Positions 19,917 through 28,591 of a stretch of 64,000 bases of DNA are shown in pieces. Positions within the stretch are counted from its first letter, which is position 1. Each line of letters starts with the position of its first letter. The DNA is taken from positions 1 to 64,000 of the forward strand of contig JBMOPO010000022.1 of NCBI GenBank assembly GCA_049325095.1, in the 5' to 3' direction. A program made the translations under genes and the position numbers. This stretch comes from JAGPUQ01 sp049325095. GTDB taxonomy: Bacteria; Pseudomonadota; Gammaproteobacteria; Pseudomonadales; Porticoccaceae. Under the pieces are notes generated by a model. The model did no database searches. It saw only the letters and a program-made list of their open reading frames with translations, and had not been told where the DNA came from.

Positions 19917-21088
19917 GGCTGCTGCCCTCCCAACGCGAAATGTCGCGTGATGAATTCGGCGACCCCGTACACGGGGGGATCCCCGCTCTCCCGCGCCGTC
20001 TCGAACTGGGCCACGCAGCGCGGATCCGCGGAAATCAGCGCCTGGGCTCCGGAAATTTCCCGGATCCGCGCGCGCGCCATGGCCCGGCTGGACTCGGGCT
20101 GCATGGCGGCCATGCCGCCCGCCGCGCCGCAGCACAGGCGGTAGGGGGATGCAGCGTCGCCGATCACCTCGACCCCGAGCGCGGCGAGCAGATCGCGCAG
20201 CGCCTGGTTGTCGTCCCCCGCGCCGGCCCGCGCCGCCTGGGTGGCCTGGCAGCTCTCCAGACAGGCCACCCTGGGCAGCTCGCCCCGTGGCGCCGGCCGC
20301 AATGTGCCGCCGTGCAGCGCCGCGGCGAGCCAGGCGACGAAGGAGCGGTGGCGATCGACCCCGGCGAAGGTATTGGCGCACTCGCAACCGGAGGTGAGCA
20401 GGAGCTCATAGCTGCGCTCGGCCAGGCGCTCTTCGAGCCGTGCGCCCTGGCGCCGGGCATCCTCGGCCATGCCCAGTTCGCGCAGCGGCGCCCCGCAGCA
20501 GCGATCGGCAGCTCCCAGCAACTGGACGCCGACGCCCGCCGCGCCGAGCAGTGCGACCGCCGCCTGCGCCTCCGCCGGCCGCCCATGGGCCGCGGCGCAG
20601 CCGGGCAGATAGAGCACCTCGCCGCCCTCCCGGGCATCGACTGTCGCCGCCCACCGGTAGCGCTCGGCGAAGGGTGCAGCGGCCGGGTTCTGTTCGGCGG
20701 TGATGGCCTCGCGGACCGCGATCGCCGACCCCGGCGCCGCGCCACGATCGTTCAGTTCCCGGCGCAGCGCACGGTTGATCTGCATGGGCCGCAGCCCGAT
20801 CGGGCAGATCCGCTCGCAGTTCCCGCAGCCGGTGCAGCTGAACACCCGCTCGGCCAGCCCGGGCAGCGCGAAGGATTCCCCCTCCAGCCAGGCGCGGGCC
20901 AGTTTCAGGTAACCCTGGCCGGAATAGCTCAACGCCGGCGAGTGCGACCCCAGGGTGGCGCAGACATGCTCGATGCCCCGCTCCTCCCAGATCGCCTCCA
21001 CGCAGTAGCCGCAATCCGCACAGTGGTAGAGGTCTTTCAGAAACTCGGTCAGATGAGGCAGCGCCTCTTTGTCCCCCGCCGCAGCCAT
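19913..21088 (-). CDS. Iron-sulfur protein, GlcF/HdrD-like with two CCG domains
   Basis: A 391-residue electron-transfer protein. The N-terminus holds a Cys-rich site (HCADCGYC, about 21-28, with a further Cys at about 44) and a canonical ferredoxin motif CTGCGNCERICP (about 84-95). Two CCG-type domains follow: LYLPGCAAAHG with CCGAPL, and ACLESCQATQ with LCCGAAGG. This layout matches GlcF/GlpC/HdrD subunits that pass electrons from a flavoprotein to quinone or another carrier. The first cluster is a variant spacing. The ATG at 21088 is used; start and stop overlap neighbours in an operon with the cyclase-like gene (35-base gap) and the GlcD-like gene. Confidence 0.85.
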   Translation of the reverse strand: MAAAGDKEALPHLTEFLKDLYHCADCGYCVEAIWEERGIEHVCATLGSHSPALSYSGQGYLKLARAWLEGESFALPGLAERVFSCTGCGNCERICPIGLRPMQINRALRRELNDRGAAPGSAIAVREAITAEQNPAAAPFAERYRWAATVDAREGGEVLYLPGCAAAHGRPAEAQAAVALLGAAGVGVQLLGAADRCCGAPLRELGMAEDARRQGARLEERLAERSYELLLTSGCECANTFAGVDRHRSFVAWLAAALHGGTLRPAPRGELPRVACLESCQATQAARAGAGDDNQALRDLLAALGVEVIGDAASPYRLCCGAAGGMAAMQPESSRAMARARIREISGAQALISADPRCVAQFETARESGDPPVYGVAEFITRHFALGGQQP

Positions 21089-21123
21089 GGTTCGGGCCCT
21101 CTCTTGGTTGTCAGCGCGCCGCC

Positions 21124-22107
21124 TCAGTAGAGGGCGACGATGCGCAGCGGTGTGCCGGTGGCGCCGCGATACTTGGTCGGCAGCATCAGGATGGTTGTCC
21201 GGTAATGCCTGCCGGCGGCCAGTTCGGCGCTGTTGAGGTTCTCGATGATGTAGATGCCCTGGTTGACCAGCAGGTGCTGGTGGACCGGGAAGATCACTCC
21301 GGGATCCTCGCCGGGCACCACTTCCAGCGCCATGTTGTCGGCGCCGATCGCCACCGCCTTGCGGGCCGCCAGCCACTTGGAGGCCGCGAGCCCGATACCC
21401 GGCCCGGTCATGGCGTAGTGCTGGGGATCCGCGGTGAAGTTCCTGCCCCAGCCGGTGTGGATGAGGACGATGGCACCCTCCGGGATCTCCGTACCCTGTT
21501 TGTCCAGCGCGCCCTGCAGATCCTCCGGGGTGATGGCGTAGCCGGCCTCCAGAAAATCCACCCCTTTGTAGGAAGCCACATCGATCAGCACGCCGGGCGC
21601 GATGAAGGGCGGCGACTGCTCGATGCCCAGGCGGTTGAGCCCGGTGTCGGAAGCGGCCTGCTCGCGGTCCAGGCCGTTGTAGAGCTCGGCGGCGATGGTG
21701 ACGTGACCCAGGGCATCGATGTGGGTGCTGACGTGGGTGGTCATCTCGATGCGCTCCAGGTAGAAGCCCACCCGGTTGGTGGCACCCATGTGCTCGGCGA
21801 GCAGCTTCTCCATGTTCCCGGAGGTGCGCGCCAGAGTCATCACATAGGGCGTCTGCACGCCGGGAATATAGGGCGCGCCCATGGCCACGTCATGGGACAG
21901 CTCGATCACCCTGCCCTGCTCCACGGTGCCCAGCGCCGCCTTGATGCTGGCGGCGGTGATGCGGTTGCCCGCGCCGAGCACGTCATCCTTGCCCCAGGAC
22001 CAGTTGGGCTCACCCAGATCGACCGCAGACGCGCTCGCCATGGCGCCACCGACCAGCGCGACCGCCAGGCCCACGCGCACTACCGACCCCAGGATGGATT
22101 GCCACAT
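21124..22107 (-). CDS. Exported cyclase-family (kynurenine formamidase-type) protein
   Basis: A 327-residue protein with a signal peptide (VGLAVALVGGAMASASA, cut before VDLGEP) and a cyclase/kynurenine-formamidase domain (PF04199-type). The metal motif appears as THVSTHIDALGH (about 126-137), matching the H-x-G-T-H-x-D-x-P-x-H pattern with Ser and Ala replacing Gly and Pro; a second conserved piece is IVLIHTGWGRN (about 208-218). It would hydrolyse a cyclic ester or amide in the periplasm. GGGGGAG precedes the ATG at 22107. First gene of the operon leading into the iron-sulfur and flavoprotein genes, so it may feed them with substrate. Confidence 0.83.
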   Translation of the reverse strand: MWQSILGSVVRVGLAVALVGGAMASASAVDLGEPNWSWGKDDVLGAGNRITAASIKAALGTVEQGRVIELSHDVAMGAPYIPGVQTPYVMTLARTSGNMEKLLAEHMGATNRVGFYLERIEMTTHVSTHIDALGHVTIAAELYNGLDREQAASDTGLNRLGIEQSPPFIAPGVLIDVASYKGVDFLEAGYAITPEDLQGALDKQGTEIPEGAIVLIHTGWGRNFTADPQHYAMTGPGIGLAASKWLAARKAVAIGADNMALEVVPGEDPGVIFPVHQHLLVNQGIYIIENLNSAELAAGRHYRTTILMLPTKYRGATGTPLRIVALY

Positions 22108-22201
22108 GTTCCACTCCCCCGTTGATTTGTTGTTGTCGCGAACCGCACAGACGCCGCCGGCGAACCCGGGGGGCCGCCGGCGCCCGGCAGGGCGGCGCGG
22201 A

Positions 22202-22645
22202 TTATTTTTTCTGCGCCAGCGGATCCACGAAATCCGTCCTGAAGCCGAGCTTGCGCATGCCCACCAGGCAGCACTCCACATCCTCTTCGATGGACCCCCC
22301 GCTGGCACCGATGCCGCCGATCAGGTCGCCCTGCTCGTCGAAGATCGGAAAGCCGCCGGCGACGATGCAGAAGCGCTCATCGGTGTGCTGCAGACCGTAA
22401 CCGAAGGCGCCGGGCAGCATGAGCTCGCGCACCATGCTGGTGGGCCGCTGCAGGGCCACCGCGGTCCAGGCCTTCTTCTCCGCGATCGGCGGGTTGGCGA
22501 TGCGGCCCTTCTCCGGGCGCAGCAGACCGCGCAGGTGCCCGCCGAAGTCAACCACGGCCACACTGCTCGGACGCCCCTTGGACTGCGCGTAGGCAACGCC
22601 CTCCTTGAGCAGGGTTTCAACTTCCGCCAGCGTCAACTCTCTCAT
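22202..22645 (-). CDS. GlcG/HbpS-like protein
   Basis: A 147-residue protein of the GlcG/HbpS (PF03928) family, which includes heme-binding HbpS and the GlcG product of glycolate operons. Typical features are ELTLAEVETLLKEGVAYAQ at the start, VAVVDFGGHLRGLLRP (about 30-45) and the glycine-rich FDEQGDLIGGIGASGGS (about 101-117). No signal peptide. GGAGGAG precedes the ATG at 22645. It lies upstream of the cyclase, iron-sulfur and flavoprotein genes in the same direction, repeating the D, F, G gene content of glycolate oxidase clusters. Confidence 0.85.
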   Translation of the reverse strand: MRELTLAEVETLLKEGVAYAQSKGRPSSVAVVDFGGHLRGLLRPEKGRIANPPIAEKKAWTAVALQRPTSMVRELMLPGAFGYGLQHTDERFCIVAGGFPIFDEQGDLIGGIGASGGSIEEDVECCLVGMRKLGFRTDFVDPLAQKK

Positions 22646-22897
22646 CACGCTCCTCCTCCGATACTATGGATCAGTGTTCACTCGTGGCACCGGCCACGCC
22701 CCCCGTACCCGGGCGACGATACTCCGGCATGGTAGACCGATCAACGGTCGGGTATCTTGATCCCGATCGCCTCCCGGGCATTGGTCGCGGCGGGCGGCGC
22801 AGACAATGCAGACAATAATGCCGGCCGACCGGACGGGCGCCTCGGCCGGCGGCTCGATGAAGGGCGGTGGCAACCGTCCAGCACCAAGGGGGTCATC

Positions 22898-24424
22898 ATG
22901 AACAATACACCAGATTCCGGCGAGCGGCCGGATGTGATCGTCATCGGCAGCGGCTTCGGCGGCGCGGTGTGCGCCGCGCGCCTGACGGAAGCCGGGCACG
23001 CCGTCACCCTCCTCGAACGCGGCCCCTGGCGGGACACGGTGCCGGTGCGCTCACTGGGCATCCAGCGGCGCACCCCGTTTCCCAGGGGCGGCAAATTGTT
23101 CACCCGTTCGCTGTGGGGCATCGGCGGCAATTGGCTGCCGGGCCGGGTCCGCCTCAACAAGCTGGGGCTCTACGAGCTGTTCTTCGGCCGGGGCACCCGG
23201 GTGGTGTGCTCCTCCGGGGTGGGCGGCGGCAGCCATGTCTACTCCGCGTCCCACGTGCGCCCGCTGGTGGCCCACTACTGGGAGGGACATCATCCGGACA
23301 TTTCCGACGCCCTGATGGCCCCCTATTACGACGCCGTGCTGGAACGCCTGGGCTCGGTGACGCCGACGCCGGAACTGGGCATTCCCAATACCTCGGCGGC
23401 GCGCTTCCGGGATTCCGAACACCTGGAGGCCGCCAAGCCGCCGCCGGACCCGCGCCTGGGCTACCTGCTGCCAAAGGATCCAGCCAACCCCCAGCGGGTC
23501 GTGGATGCCAGCGGCATCGAGCGCTGCGAGGTCGACTACGACGCCAACGACGAAGGCTTTCTCGGCTCGCCCGGCGGTGGCAAGACCACCCTGGATGTGG
23601 CCTACCTGGCGCCGGCACTGCGGCTGGGGCTGGAGGTCAGGGATCTGTGCGAGGTCCGCGCCATCCGCCGCCAGTACTACGGCGCCGCCCGCTACCGGGT
23701 CGAATACCTCGATCACGGCACCGGCAAGCGCGCGGCCCTGGAGGCCGATCAGGTGATCCTCGCCGCCGGTACGCTCAACACCCTGCGCATCCTGCTCCAC
23801 AGCCGCGAGATCGCCGGGCTCGCCGGCATGCCCCAACTCGGTCGGCGCTACGGGACCAACGGCGACTACCTGGGCTTCTGGGACTACAACGATCCGAACG
23901 TCGATCAGACCCGGGGGCTGCCCACCACCGGTGGGGTGAAACTGCGCGGCGACGCCGACCCGCCGATGATCGGCGGTGGCGGCTTCCCCTCCGTCGACAG
24001 CTATCCGCTGCCGCGGCGCATCCGCGCGCGCATCAAGCGCGCCGCCTTCATCGCCGGTCTGGGCGAGGATGTGATGAACGGCGTGGTGCGCATGAAAGGC
24101 GGCCGGCTGCAGATCTCCTACGCTTGGGAGGAAAGCCCCATCTTCGCCCGTATCCGGGCGATGTTCGACGAAATCGGCAGGCGCACCGGGCGCAGGATCT
24201 ACGCCCCCCGGGTGCCCATCACCGTGCATCCCACCGGCGGCGCCTGTCTGGGCCGGGATCGCGACCACGGCGTGGTCGGCGCCAACGGCGAGGTGTTCGA
24301 CAATCCCGGACTCTATGTGGCCGACGCCGCGGCCCTGCCGCGCTCGCCGGGGGGACCGCCGTCGATCACCATCGCCGCCTGGGCCGAGCATATCGCCAAG
24401 GGGTTCGGCACCCGCGCCCGTTGA
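22898..24424 (+). CDS. GMC-family oxidoreductase
   Basis: A 508-residue FAD enzyme of the glucose-methanol-choline family, with resemblance to cholesterol oxidase-like members. It has the dinucleotide fold VIVIGSGFGGAVCAARL (about 14-30), a second FAD contact in CSSGVGGGSHVY (about 105-116) and the C-terminal HPTGGACLG (about 445-453) followed by GLYVADAAALPRSPGGPPS (about 468-486), where the FAD and catalytic residues of GMC enzymes lie. No signal peptide. AAGGGGG precedes the ATG at 22898. It diverges from the GlcG-like gene and is convergent with the phosphotransferase gene. Substrate probably an alcohol or sterol-like compound. Confidence 0.88.
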   Translation: MNNTPDSGERPDVIVIGSGFGGAVCAARLTEAGHAVTLLERGPWRDTVPVRSLGIQRRTPFPRGGKLFTRSLWGIGGNWLPGRVRLNKLGLYELFFGRGTRVVCSSGVGGGSHVYSASHVRPLVAHYWEGHHPDISDALMAPYYDAVLERLGSVTPTPELGIPNTSAARFRDSEHLEAAKPPPDPRLGYLLPKDPANPQRVVDASGIERCEVDYDANDEGFLGSPGGGKTTLDVAYLAPALRLGLEVRDLCEVRAIRRQYYGAARYRVEYLDHGTGKRAALEADQVILAAGTLNTLRILLHSREIAGLAGMPQLGRRYGTNGDYLGFWDYNDPNVDQTRGLPTTGGVKLRGDADPPMIGGGGFPSVDSYPLPRRIRARIKRAAFIAGLGEDVMNGVVRMKGGRLQISYAWEESPIFARIRAMFDEIGRRTGRRIYAPRVPITVHPTGGACLGRDRDHGVVGANGEVFDNPGLYVADAAALPRSPGGPPSITIAAWAEHIAKGFGTRAR

Positions 24425-24440
24425 GCCCGGCGCGGCGGGC

Positions 24441-25487
24441 TCAGGACACCAGCCGCAGGCCCTGCTCGAAGAACCGGGTGACGGTAAAGGCGAAGCGCTC
24501 CCACATGGGATCGATGCGCTGGCCCTTGCGGTGCAGGCGCACGTTGAGACAGGCGATGGCGCCGAGCTGGTAGGCGGCCAGCGCCTGGTACCAGCGCAGG
24601 CCGTCGAAGCGCTGTCCCATGCCGCGCTGCCAGATGTCGGCCAGCTCCTCCGGCGGCACCGGCGCCACCGGGCGGATCTCGTCGGTCCAGAAATCGTGAT
24701 CGGCGCAGAACATGAGCCAGCCGATATCGAGCTGGACGGCGCCGATGCGCACCAGCTCCCAGTCGATCACCCCGGTCAGGCGGCCGGCATCGAACAGGCA
24801 GTTGCCGGGCTGGTAGTCGCCGTGGACGACGCCCAGCCGGGGTGTCTCCGGCAGGGTTGCCAGCAGCCGCAGGCGCAGGCGGTCGGCGTGCTCGATCCAC
24901 TCCGGCTCCAGCGCCTTGCGGTAGATCGGTTCCCAGCGGGTAATTTCCACCTCCAGCGGGCGCGGTTTCTCCCAGTCCGGCAGCAGCGCTCGCCAGTCGA
25001 TGCGGTGAATCCGCGGCAATACCTCGGCGGTCTGGCGCCACAGCGGCGCGGTCGCCGCCGCTGCGCGGTCGAAGCTCGGGTGCGGCTCCCAGATGAAGAA
25101 CTCGCGCCCCGGCAGCCGCTCCATGACCACATAGGGCACGCCGAACTCGGCCTCGTCCGGCGCGGCGAAGGGCACGTCCGGCACCGGCAGACCCTGGCCG
25201 TGCAGGGTGCGCAGCAGCCGCGCGGTGCGAAACACGTCGGTGTTGCCCTCGCGGCGCACCCCGGCCGGCGCCAGCTTGATGATGTACTCGCGCGGCGCGG
25301 CGATGCCCTCGATGCCGAACCCGAAGGTGAGCCCGGCGTGGCCGCCGAGCATCGGCTCCAGGTTCGCCAACCGCGCCTGCGGGCCAAACCGGCGCGCCAC
25401 GAAGGCCGCCAGCGCGGCGCGCAATTCCGCGCTCGCGCCCGGGCGTTCCGCGGCATCCCGTTCGGTGTTCGATCTCTGCTGCTTCAC
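24441..25487 (-). CDS. APH-family phosphotransferase
   Basis: A 348-residue kinase-like protein. It contains LEPMLGGHAGLTFGF (a P-loop-like glycine strand), YIIKLAP with the ATP Lys, the catalytic loop VVHGDYQPGNCLF (H-G-D-x4-N) and the metal-binding GVIDWELVRIG. This is the aminoglycoside phosphotransferase / choline kinase fold; in proteobacteria such proteins often sit near acyl-CoA dehydrogenases and act on hydroxyacyl or alcohol substrates rather than antibiotics. The start is uncertain: I use the GTG at 25487, which has a G-rich site upstream; an ATG at 25544 is also possible. Confidence 0.82.
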   Translation of the reverse strand: MKQQRSNTERDAAERPGASAELRAALAAFVARRFGPQARLANLEPMLGGHAGLTFGFGIEGIAAPREYIIKLAPAGVRREGNTDVFRTARLLRTLHGQGLPVPDVPFAAPDEAEFGVPYVVMERLPGREFFIWEPHPSFDRAAAATAPLWRQTAEVLPRIHRIDWRALLPDWEKPRPLEVEITRWEPIYRKALEPEWIEHADRLRLRLLATLPETPRLGVVHGDYQPGNCLFDAGRLTGVIDWELVRIGAVQLDIGWLMFCADHDFWTDEIRPVAPVPPEELADIWQRGMGQRFDGLRWYQALAAYQLGAIACLNVRLHRKGQRIDPMWERFAFTVTRFFEQGLRLVS

Positions 25488-25591
25488 TCCCGCCCCCACC
25501 TCGACTCCACGGCTGTTGGTTTGGTTTTCGCCGCAGCATACCATCGCAACCCGGGAGCCCGACCCCGCCAGCCCGATACCGGAGGTGTGCC

Positions 25592-26314
25592 ATGACCGTA
25601 CAGACCCGCCTCGTCGACTACCCGGCCGCCGGCCTGACCTGCCGGGGCCTGCTCGCCTGGGACGACGCCCGGACCGGCCCGCGCCCGGCGGTGGCCGTCG
25701 CCCACACCTGGGGCGGCCGCTCCGACTTCGAGGCCGGCCGGGCCGCGGCGCTGGCCGAGCTCGGCTACCTGGGCTTCGCACTCGATCTCTACGGCGGCGG
25801 CCGCCAGGGCGGCAGCCCCGAGGCCAATGCCGAGCTGATGCAGCCCCTGCTGCGGGACCGCGCCCTGCTGCAGGACCGCATGAGCGCCGGCATCGCGGCC
25901 CTGCGCGAGCTGCCGGAAGCCGATCCCGGGCGCATCGCGGCCATCGGCTACTGCTTTGGCGGCCTCTGCGTCCTCGACCTCGCCCGCACCGGCGCCGATA
26001 TCCGCGGCGTGGCCAGCTTCCACGGCCTGTTCGACCCGCCCGGCAACACCGCGGGCAACCAGATCCGCGCCAAGGTGCTCTGCCTGCACGGCTATGAGGA
26101 CCCCATGGCCAAACCCGAGGCCATGGTGCAGCTCGCCGCGGAACTCACCGCGGCCGGCGCCGATTGGCAGATCCACGCCTACGGCCACACCCTGCACGCC
26201 TTTACCCGCCCCGGGGCCGATGATCCCCAGCGCGGCATCCGCTACGACGCCAGGGCCGACCGCCGCTCCTGGCGGGCGCTGGTGGATTTTCTGGCGGAGA
26301 TCTTCGGCGGGTAG
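25592..26314 (+). CDS. Dienelactone-hydrolase-family enzyme
   Basis: A 240-residue alpha/beta hydrolase of the dienelactone hydrolase family. The nucleophile elbow is GYCFGG (about 127-132), using Cys as in true dienelactone hydrolase; the acid is in HGYEDPMAKP (about 165-174) and the base is in HTLHAFTRPG (about 197-206). It would hydrolyse a lactone or ester in the cytoplasm. CGGAGG precedes the ATG. It diverges from the phosphotransferase gene with about 100 bases between. Confidence 0.92.
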   Translation: MTVQTRLVDYPAAGLTCRGLLAWDDARTGPRPAVAVAHTWGGRSDFEAGRAAALAELGYLGFALDLYGGGRQGGSPEANAELMQPLLRDRALLQDRMSAGIAALRELPEADPGRIAAIGYCFGGLCVLDLARTGADIRGVASFHGLFDPPGNTAGNQIRAKVLCLHGYEDPMAKPEAMVQLAAELTAAGADWQIHAYGHTLHAFTRPGADDPQRGIRYDARADRRSWRALVDFLAEIFGG

Positions 26315-26519
26315 CACGCCAGGTTCGCTCAGCCGCCAGCCCCGAAACCACGCGCCATGGTCGTAAAGGAAGGATTCCGCGCAAAGTTTCAGTGAATTGA
26401 CGCACATTCTTGACAATCTCTGTGCAGGGGGCACACTGGGCTGCCGCAAATCGAACGGCCTGCGCGAAGGCGGCATCCGACCAACAAGACTTGCACCAGC
26501 GACAACGAGAGGGATCCGC

Positions 26520-27410
26520 ATGAAATCCGTCAGAACCACAATGCTCACCGCCGTGATCGCCGGTCTGCTTTCGGCTCCAGCTATTGCGATACCTCCGATT
26601 TGGGAACCAAGCTTTGGCGCCGAGTTGATCACCTTGACCAACCAGGATGATGACACTACTCCGGTGGCCCTGAGTTTCAATTTCCCCTATGAGAGCACTA
26701 ACTACACCACGGTCCATGTCGGCACCAACGGCTGTATCCAACTGGGATCGCTCGGCACCGATGGTGACATCGACTACGACCATTGGATCTATTTCGAAGA
26801 ATTCATCAACGATGCAGCCCCGGAGATCTGTCCGCTCAACACCGACTTGGATCTTTCGACCACGGGCACCATCCACTTCAATGACTTGGGTGATCACGCG
26901 GTTATCACCTGGAATGAGGTCGGAACGAATGCTGAGGAAACGCACCTTTCTTCATTTCAGGTGCAATTGTGGAACACGGGTCGCATCGTCTTCGGCTACA
27001 ACGGTATTCTCGACGGTGCCGGAGAAGACTTGTTGGGTTCGCTGGACGAAGGCATCGTGGTTGGCATTACCATCAGTGACAATGTCGATCCTGGCCCGGT
27101 GGACTTGAGCAATGGCCCCTTCAGCACCGGGCCGACGGCATACCAGCGCTGGTGTTACGACACAGCAGACAGCTGCGGCGTCGGTGGAAGCGACACCGGT
27201 CTGCCGGGCCCCGTCAATTCGGCGTTTGATCTGGATCAGCTCAACGTGATTTTCGATCCACTTCCCGGGACTGGATTCGCAGTCAGCAGTACTGTGGGCG
27301 CCGTCGGACCGACCGCGATCCCCACCCTGTCACAGTGGTCACTGCTGGTGCTCGGTGCGTTGCTGGCGCTGGCTGGTTTCGCAGCCCACCGCCGCCGCGC
27401 TGCCGGCTGA
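26520..27410 (+). CDS. IPTL-CTERM surface protein
   Basis: A 296-residue exported protein. It has a signal peptide (TAVIAGLLSAPAIA), a beta-rich, nidogen-like body with LSFNFPYESTNYTTVHV, NGCIQLGSL, HAVITWNEVG and FGYNGILDG, and a C-terminus IPTLSQWSLLVLGALLAL followed by RRR. That end is the IPTL-CTERM sorting signal: motif, membrane helix, basic cluster. Such proteins are processed by an exosortase/archaeosortase-type enzyme and usually belong to strains making exopolysaccharide; the EPS locus at 34-64 kb fits, but no exosortase is in this window. The gene is less GC-rich than its neighbours, AGAGG precedes the ATG, TTGACA occurs about 110 bases upstream, and a strong terminator follows. 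Confidence 0.85.
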   Translation: MKSVRTTMLTAVIAGLLSAPAIAIPPIWEPSFGAELITLTNQDDDTTPVALSFNFPYESTNYTTVHVGTNGCIQLGSLGTDGDIDYDHWIYFEEFINDAAPEICPLNTDLDLSTTGTIHFNDLGDHAVITWNEVGTNAEETHLSSFQVQLWNTGRIVFGYNGILDGAGEDLLGSLDEGIVVGITISDNVDPGPVDLSNGPFSTGPTAYQRWCYDTADSCGVGGSDTGLPGPVNSAFDLDQLNVIFDPLPGTGFAVSSTVGAVGPTAIPTLSQWSLLVLGALLALAGFAAHRRRAAG

Positions 27411-27427
27411 AAGCCGCGGCGCGACAG

Positions 27428-27465
27428 GTACGAAAAAGGCCGGGAGATCCCGGCCTTTTTCGTAC
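27428..27465. terminator. Bidirectional Rho-independent terminator
   Basis: An 18-bp perfect inverted repeat with a two-base loop: the GC core GGCCGGGA/TCCCGGCC is flanked by AAAAA on the left and TTTTT on the right. It begins 17 bases after the IPTL-CTERM gene stop and would stop transcription in both directions. Confidence 0.93.
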
Positions 27466-27522
27466 GCTTCCGCCACCCTCGGGATTGCGCAACGCCCCCG
27501 CACACCAGGACAATCGCCGGCC

Positions 27523-27723
27523 ATGCAGAAACCCCTGATCTATATCGGCCTGCTGCTGGTGGTGGCCGGGCTGCTGTGGCCCTGGCTGACCAAGCTGCCG
27601 CTGGGCCGGCTGCCCGGGGATATCCAGATCGACCGGCCCGGCTTCCGGCTCTACATCCCGCTCGGCACCATGCTGCTGATCAGCGCGCTGCTGTCGCTGC
27701 TCGCCTCGATCTTCCGCAAGTGA
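27523..27723 (+). CDS. DUF2905 small membrane protein
   Basis: A 66-residue protein with two membrane helices (IYIGLLLVVAGLLWPWL and YIPLGTMLLISALLSLLASI) joined by the conserved loop KLPLGRLPGDIQIDRPGF, where the LPGDI motif marks DUF2905. Function unknown. The ATG at 27523 is the only start consistent with the family. Confidence 0.88.
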   Translation: MQKPLIYIGLLLVVAGLLWPWLTKLPLGRLPGDIQIDRPGFRLYIPLGTMLLISALLSLLASIFRK

Positions 27724-27759
27724 GGCGCCGAGCCCCGCCGGACGCGCCCTGGCGTTCTG

Positions 27760-27846
27760 TCGGATGCGCCGCTGCGCGGCTTGTCCGACCTGCGAAAAAA
27801 CCCTGCCGAAGGTCGTGGGGTGGATAAGCGCAGCGCAGCCGCCATT
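27760..27846. repeat. Dispersed palindromic repeat, family R1, copy 1
   Basis: Two linked imperfect palindromes: one around CGGATGCGCCGCTGCGCGGC, the other around GGTGGATAAGCGCAGCGCAG. The same motif (GGTGGATGCGC...GCTTATCCACC and CGGATAAGC...GCGCATCCGG) recurs at 34966-35143, 37893-37919 and 56331-56468. This copy fills the gap between the DUF2905 gene and hisA, where hisF would be expected. Confidence 0.8.
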
Positions 27847-27865
27847 CCGGTGCGGGTGACGCCGA

Positions 27866-28591
27866 TCAGCCGTCACACAGCGCCTGGGCTGCGGCCAGAT
27901 CCAGGGTGCCTTCGTAGAGGGCGCGGCCGGTGATGGCGCCGAGGATGCCGCGCCCGGCCACCGCCCGCAGCGCGCGGATGTCGTCGAGGTCGGTGACCCC
28001 GCCGGAGGCGATCACCGGGATGCCGGCCTCCGCCACCGCCAGGGTGGCCTCGATGTTGACGCCGCCCAGCATGCCGTCGCGCTCGATGTCGGTGTAGACG
28101 ATGGCGCTGACGCCGTCGGCGGCGAAGCGGCGCGCCAGGTCGACCGCTTGCACTTCGCTCACCTCCGCCCAGCCGTCGGTGGCGACCCGGCCGCCGCGGG
28201 CGTCGATGCCGACGATGATCCGGCCGGGGAACTCCCGGCACAGGCGGCCCACGAAATCCGGATCCGTGACCGCCTTGGTACCGATGATCAGGTAGCGCAC
28301 CCCGGCCTGCAGATAGGCCTCGACCGTATCGGCGCTGCGGATGCCGCCGCCGATCTGGATGGGCACGGCGCGCTGGCTGCGGGCGATGGCGCGCACCGCC
28401 TCGCCGTTGACCGGCGCGCCGGCGAAGGCTCCGTCGAGATCCACCAGGTGCAGGCGGCGGGCACCCTGGGCGACCCAGTGCGCGGCCATGGCCACCGGGT
28501 CGTCGGAGAACACCGTGGCATCCTCCATGCGGCCCTGGCGCAGGCGCACGCACTGGCCGCCCTTGAGGTCGATGGCGGGGATCACCAGCAT
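27866..28591 (-). CDS. hisA: ProFAR isomerase HisA
   Basis: Phosphoribosylformimino-5-aminoimidazole carboxamide ribotide isomerase of histidine synthesis. The 241-residue TIM barrel begins LVIPAIDLKGGQCVRLRQG with the first catalytic Asp (residue 8), contains QIGGGIRS (about 79-86), the second catalytic Asp in TDIERDGM (about 168-175) and the phosphate loop IASGGV (about 197-202). It overlaps hisH by one base. HisF, normally next, is not present here. Confidence 0.97.
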   Translation of the reverse strand: MLVIPAIDLKGGQCVRLRQGRMEDATVFSDDPVAMAAHWVAQGARRLHLVDLDGAFAGAPVNGEAVRAIARSQRAVPIQIGGGIRSADTVEAYLQAGVRYLIIGTKAVTDPDFVGRLCREFPGRIIVGIDARGGRVATDGWAEVSEVQAVDLARRFAADGVSAIVYTDIERDGMLGGVNIEATLAVAEAGIPVIASGGVTDLDDIRALRAVAGRGILGAITGRALYEGTLDLAAAQALCDG

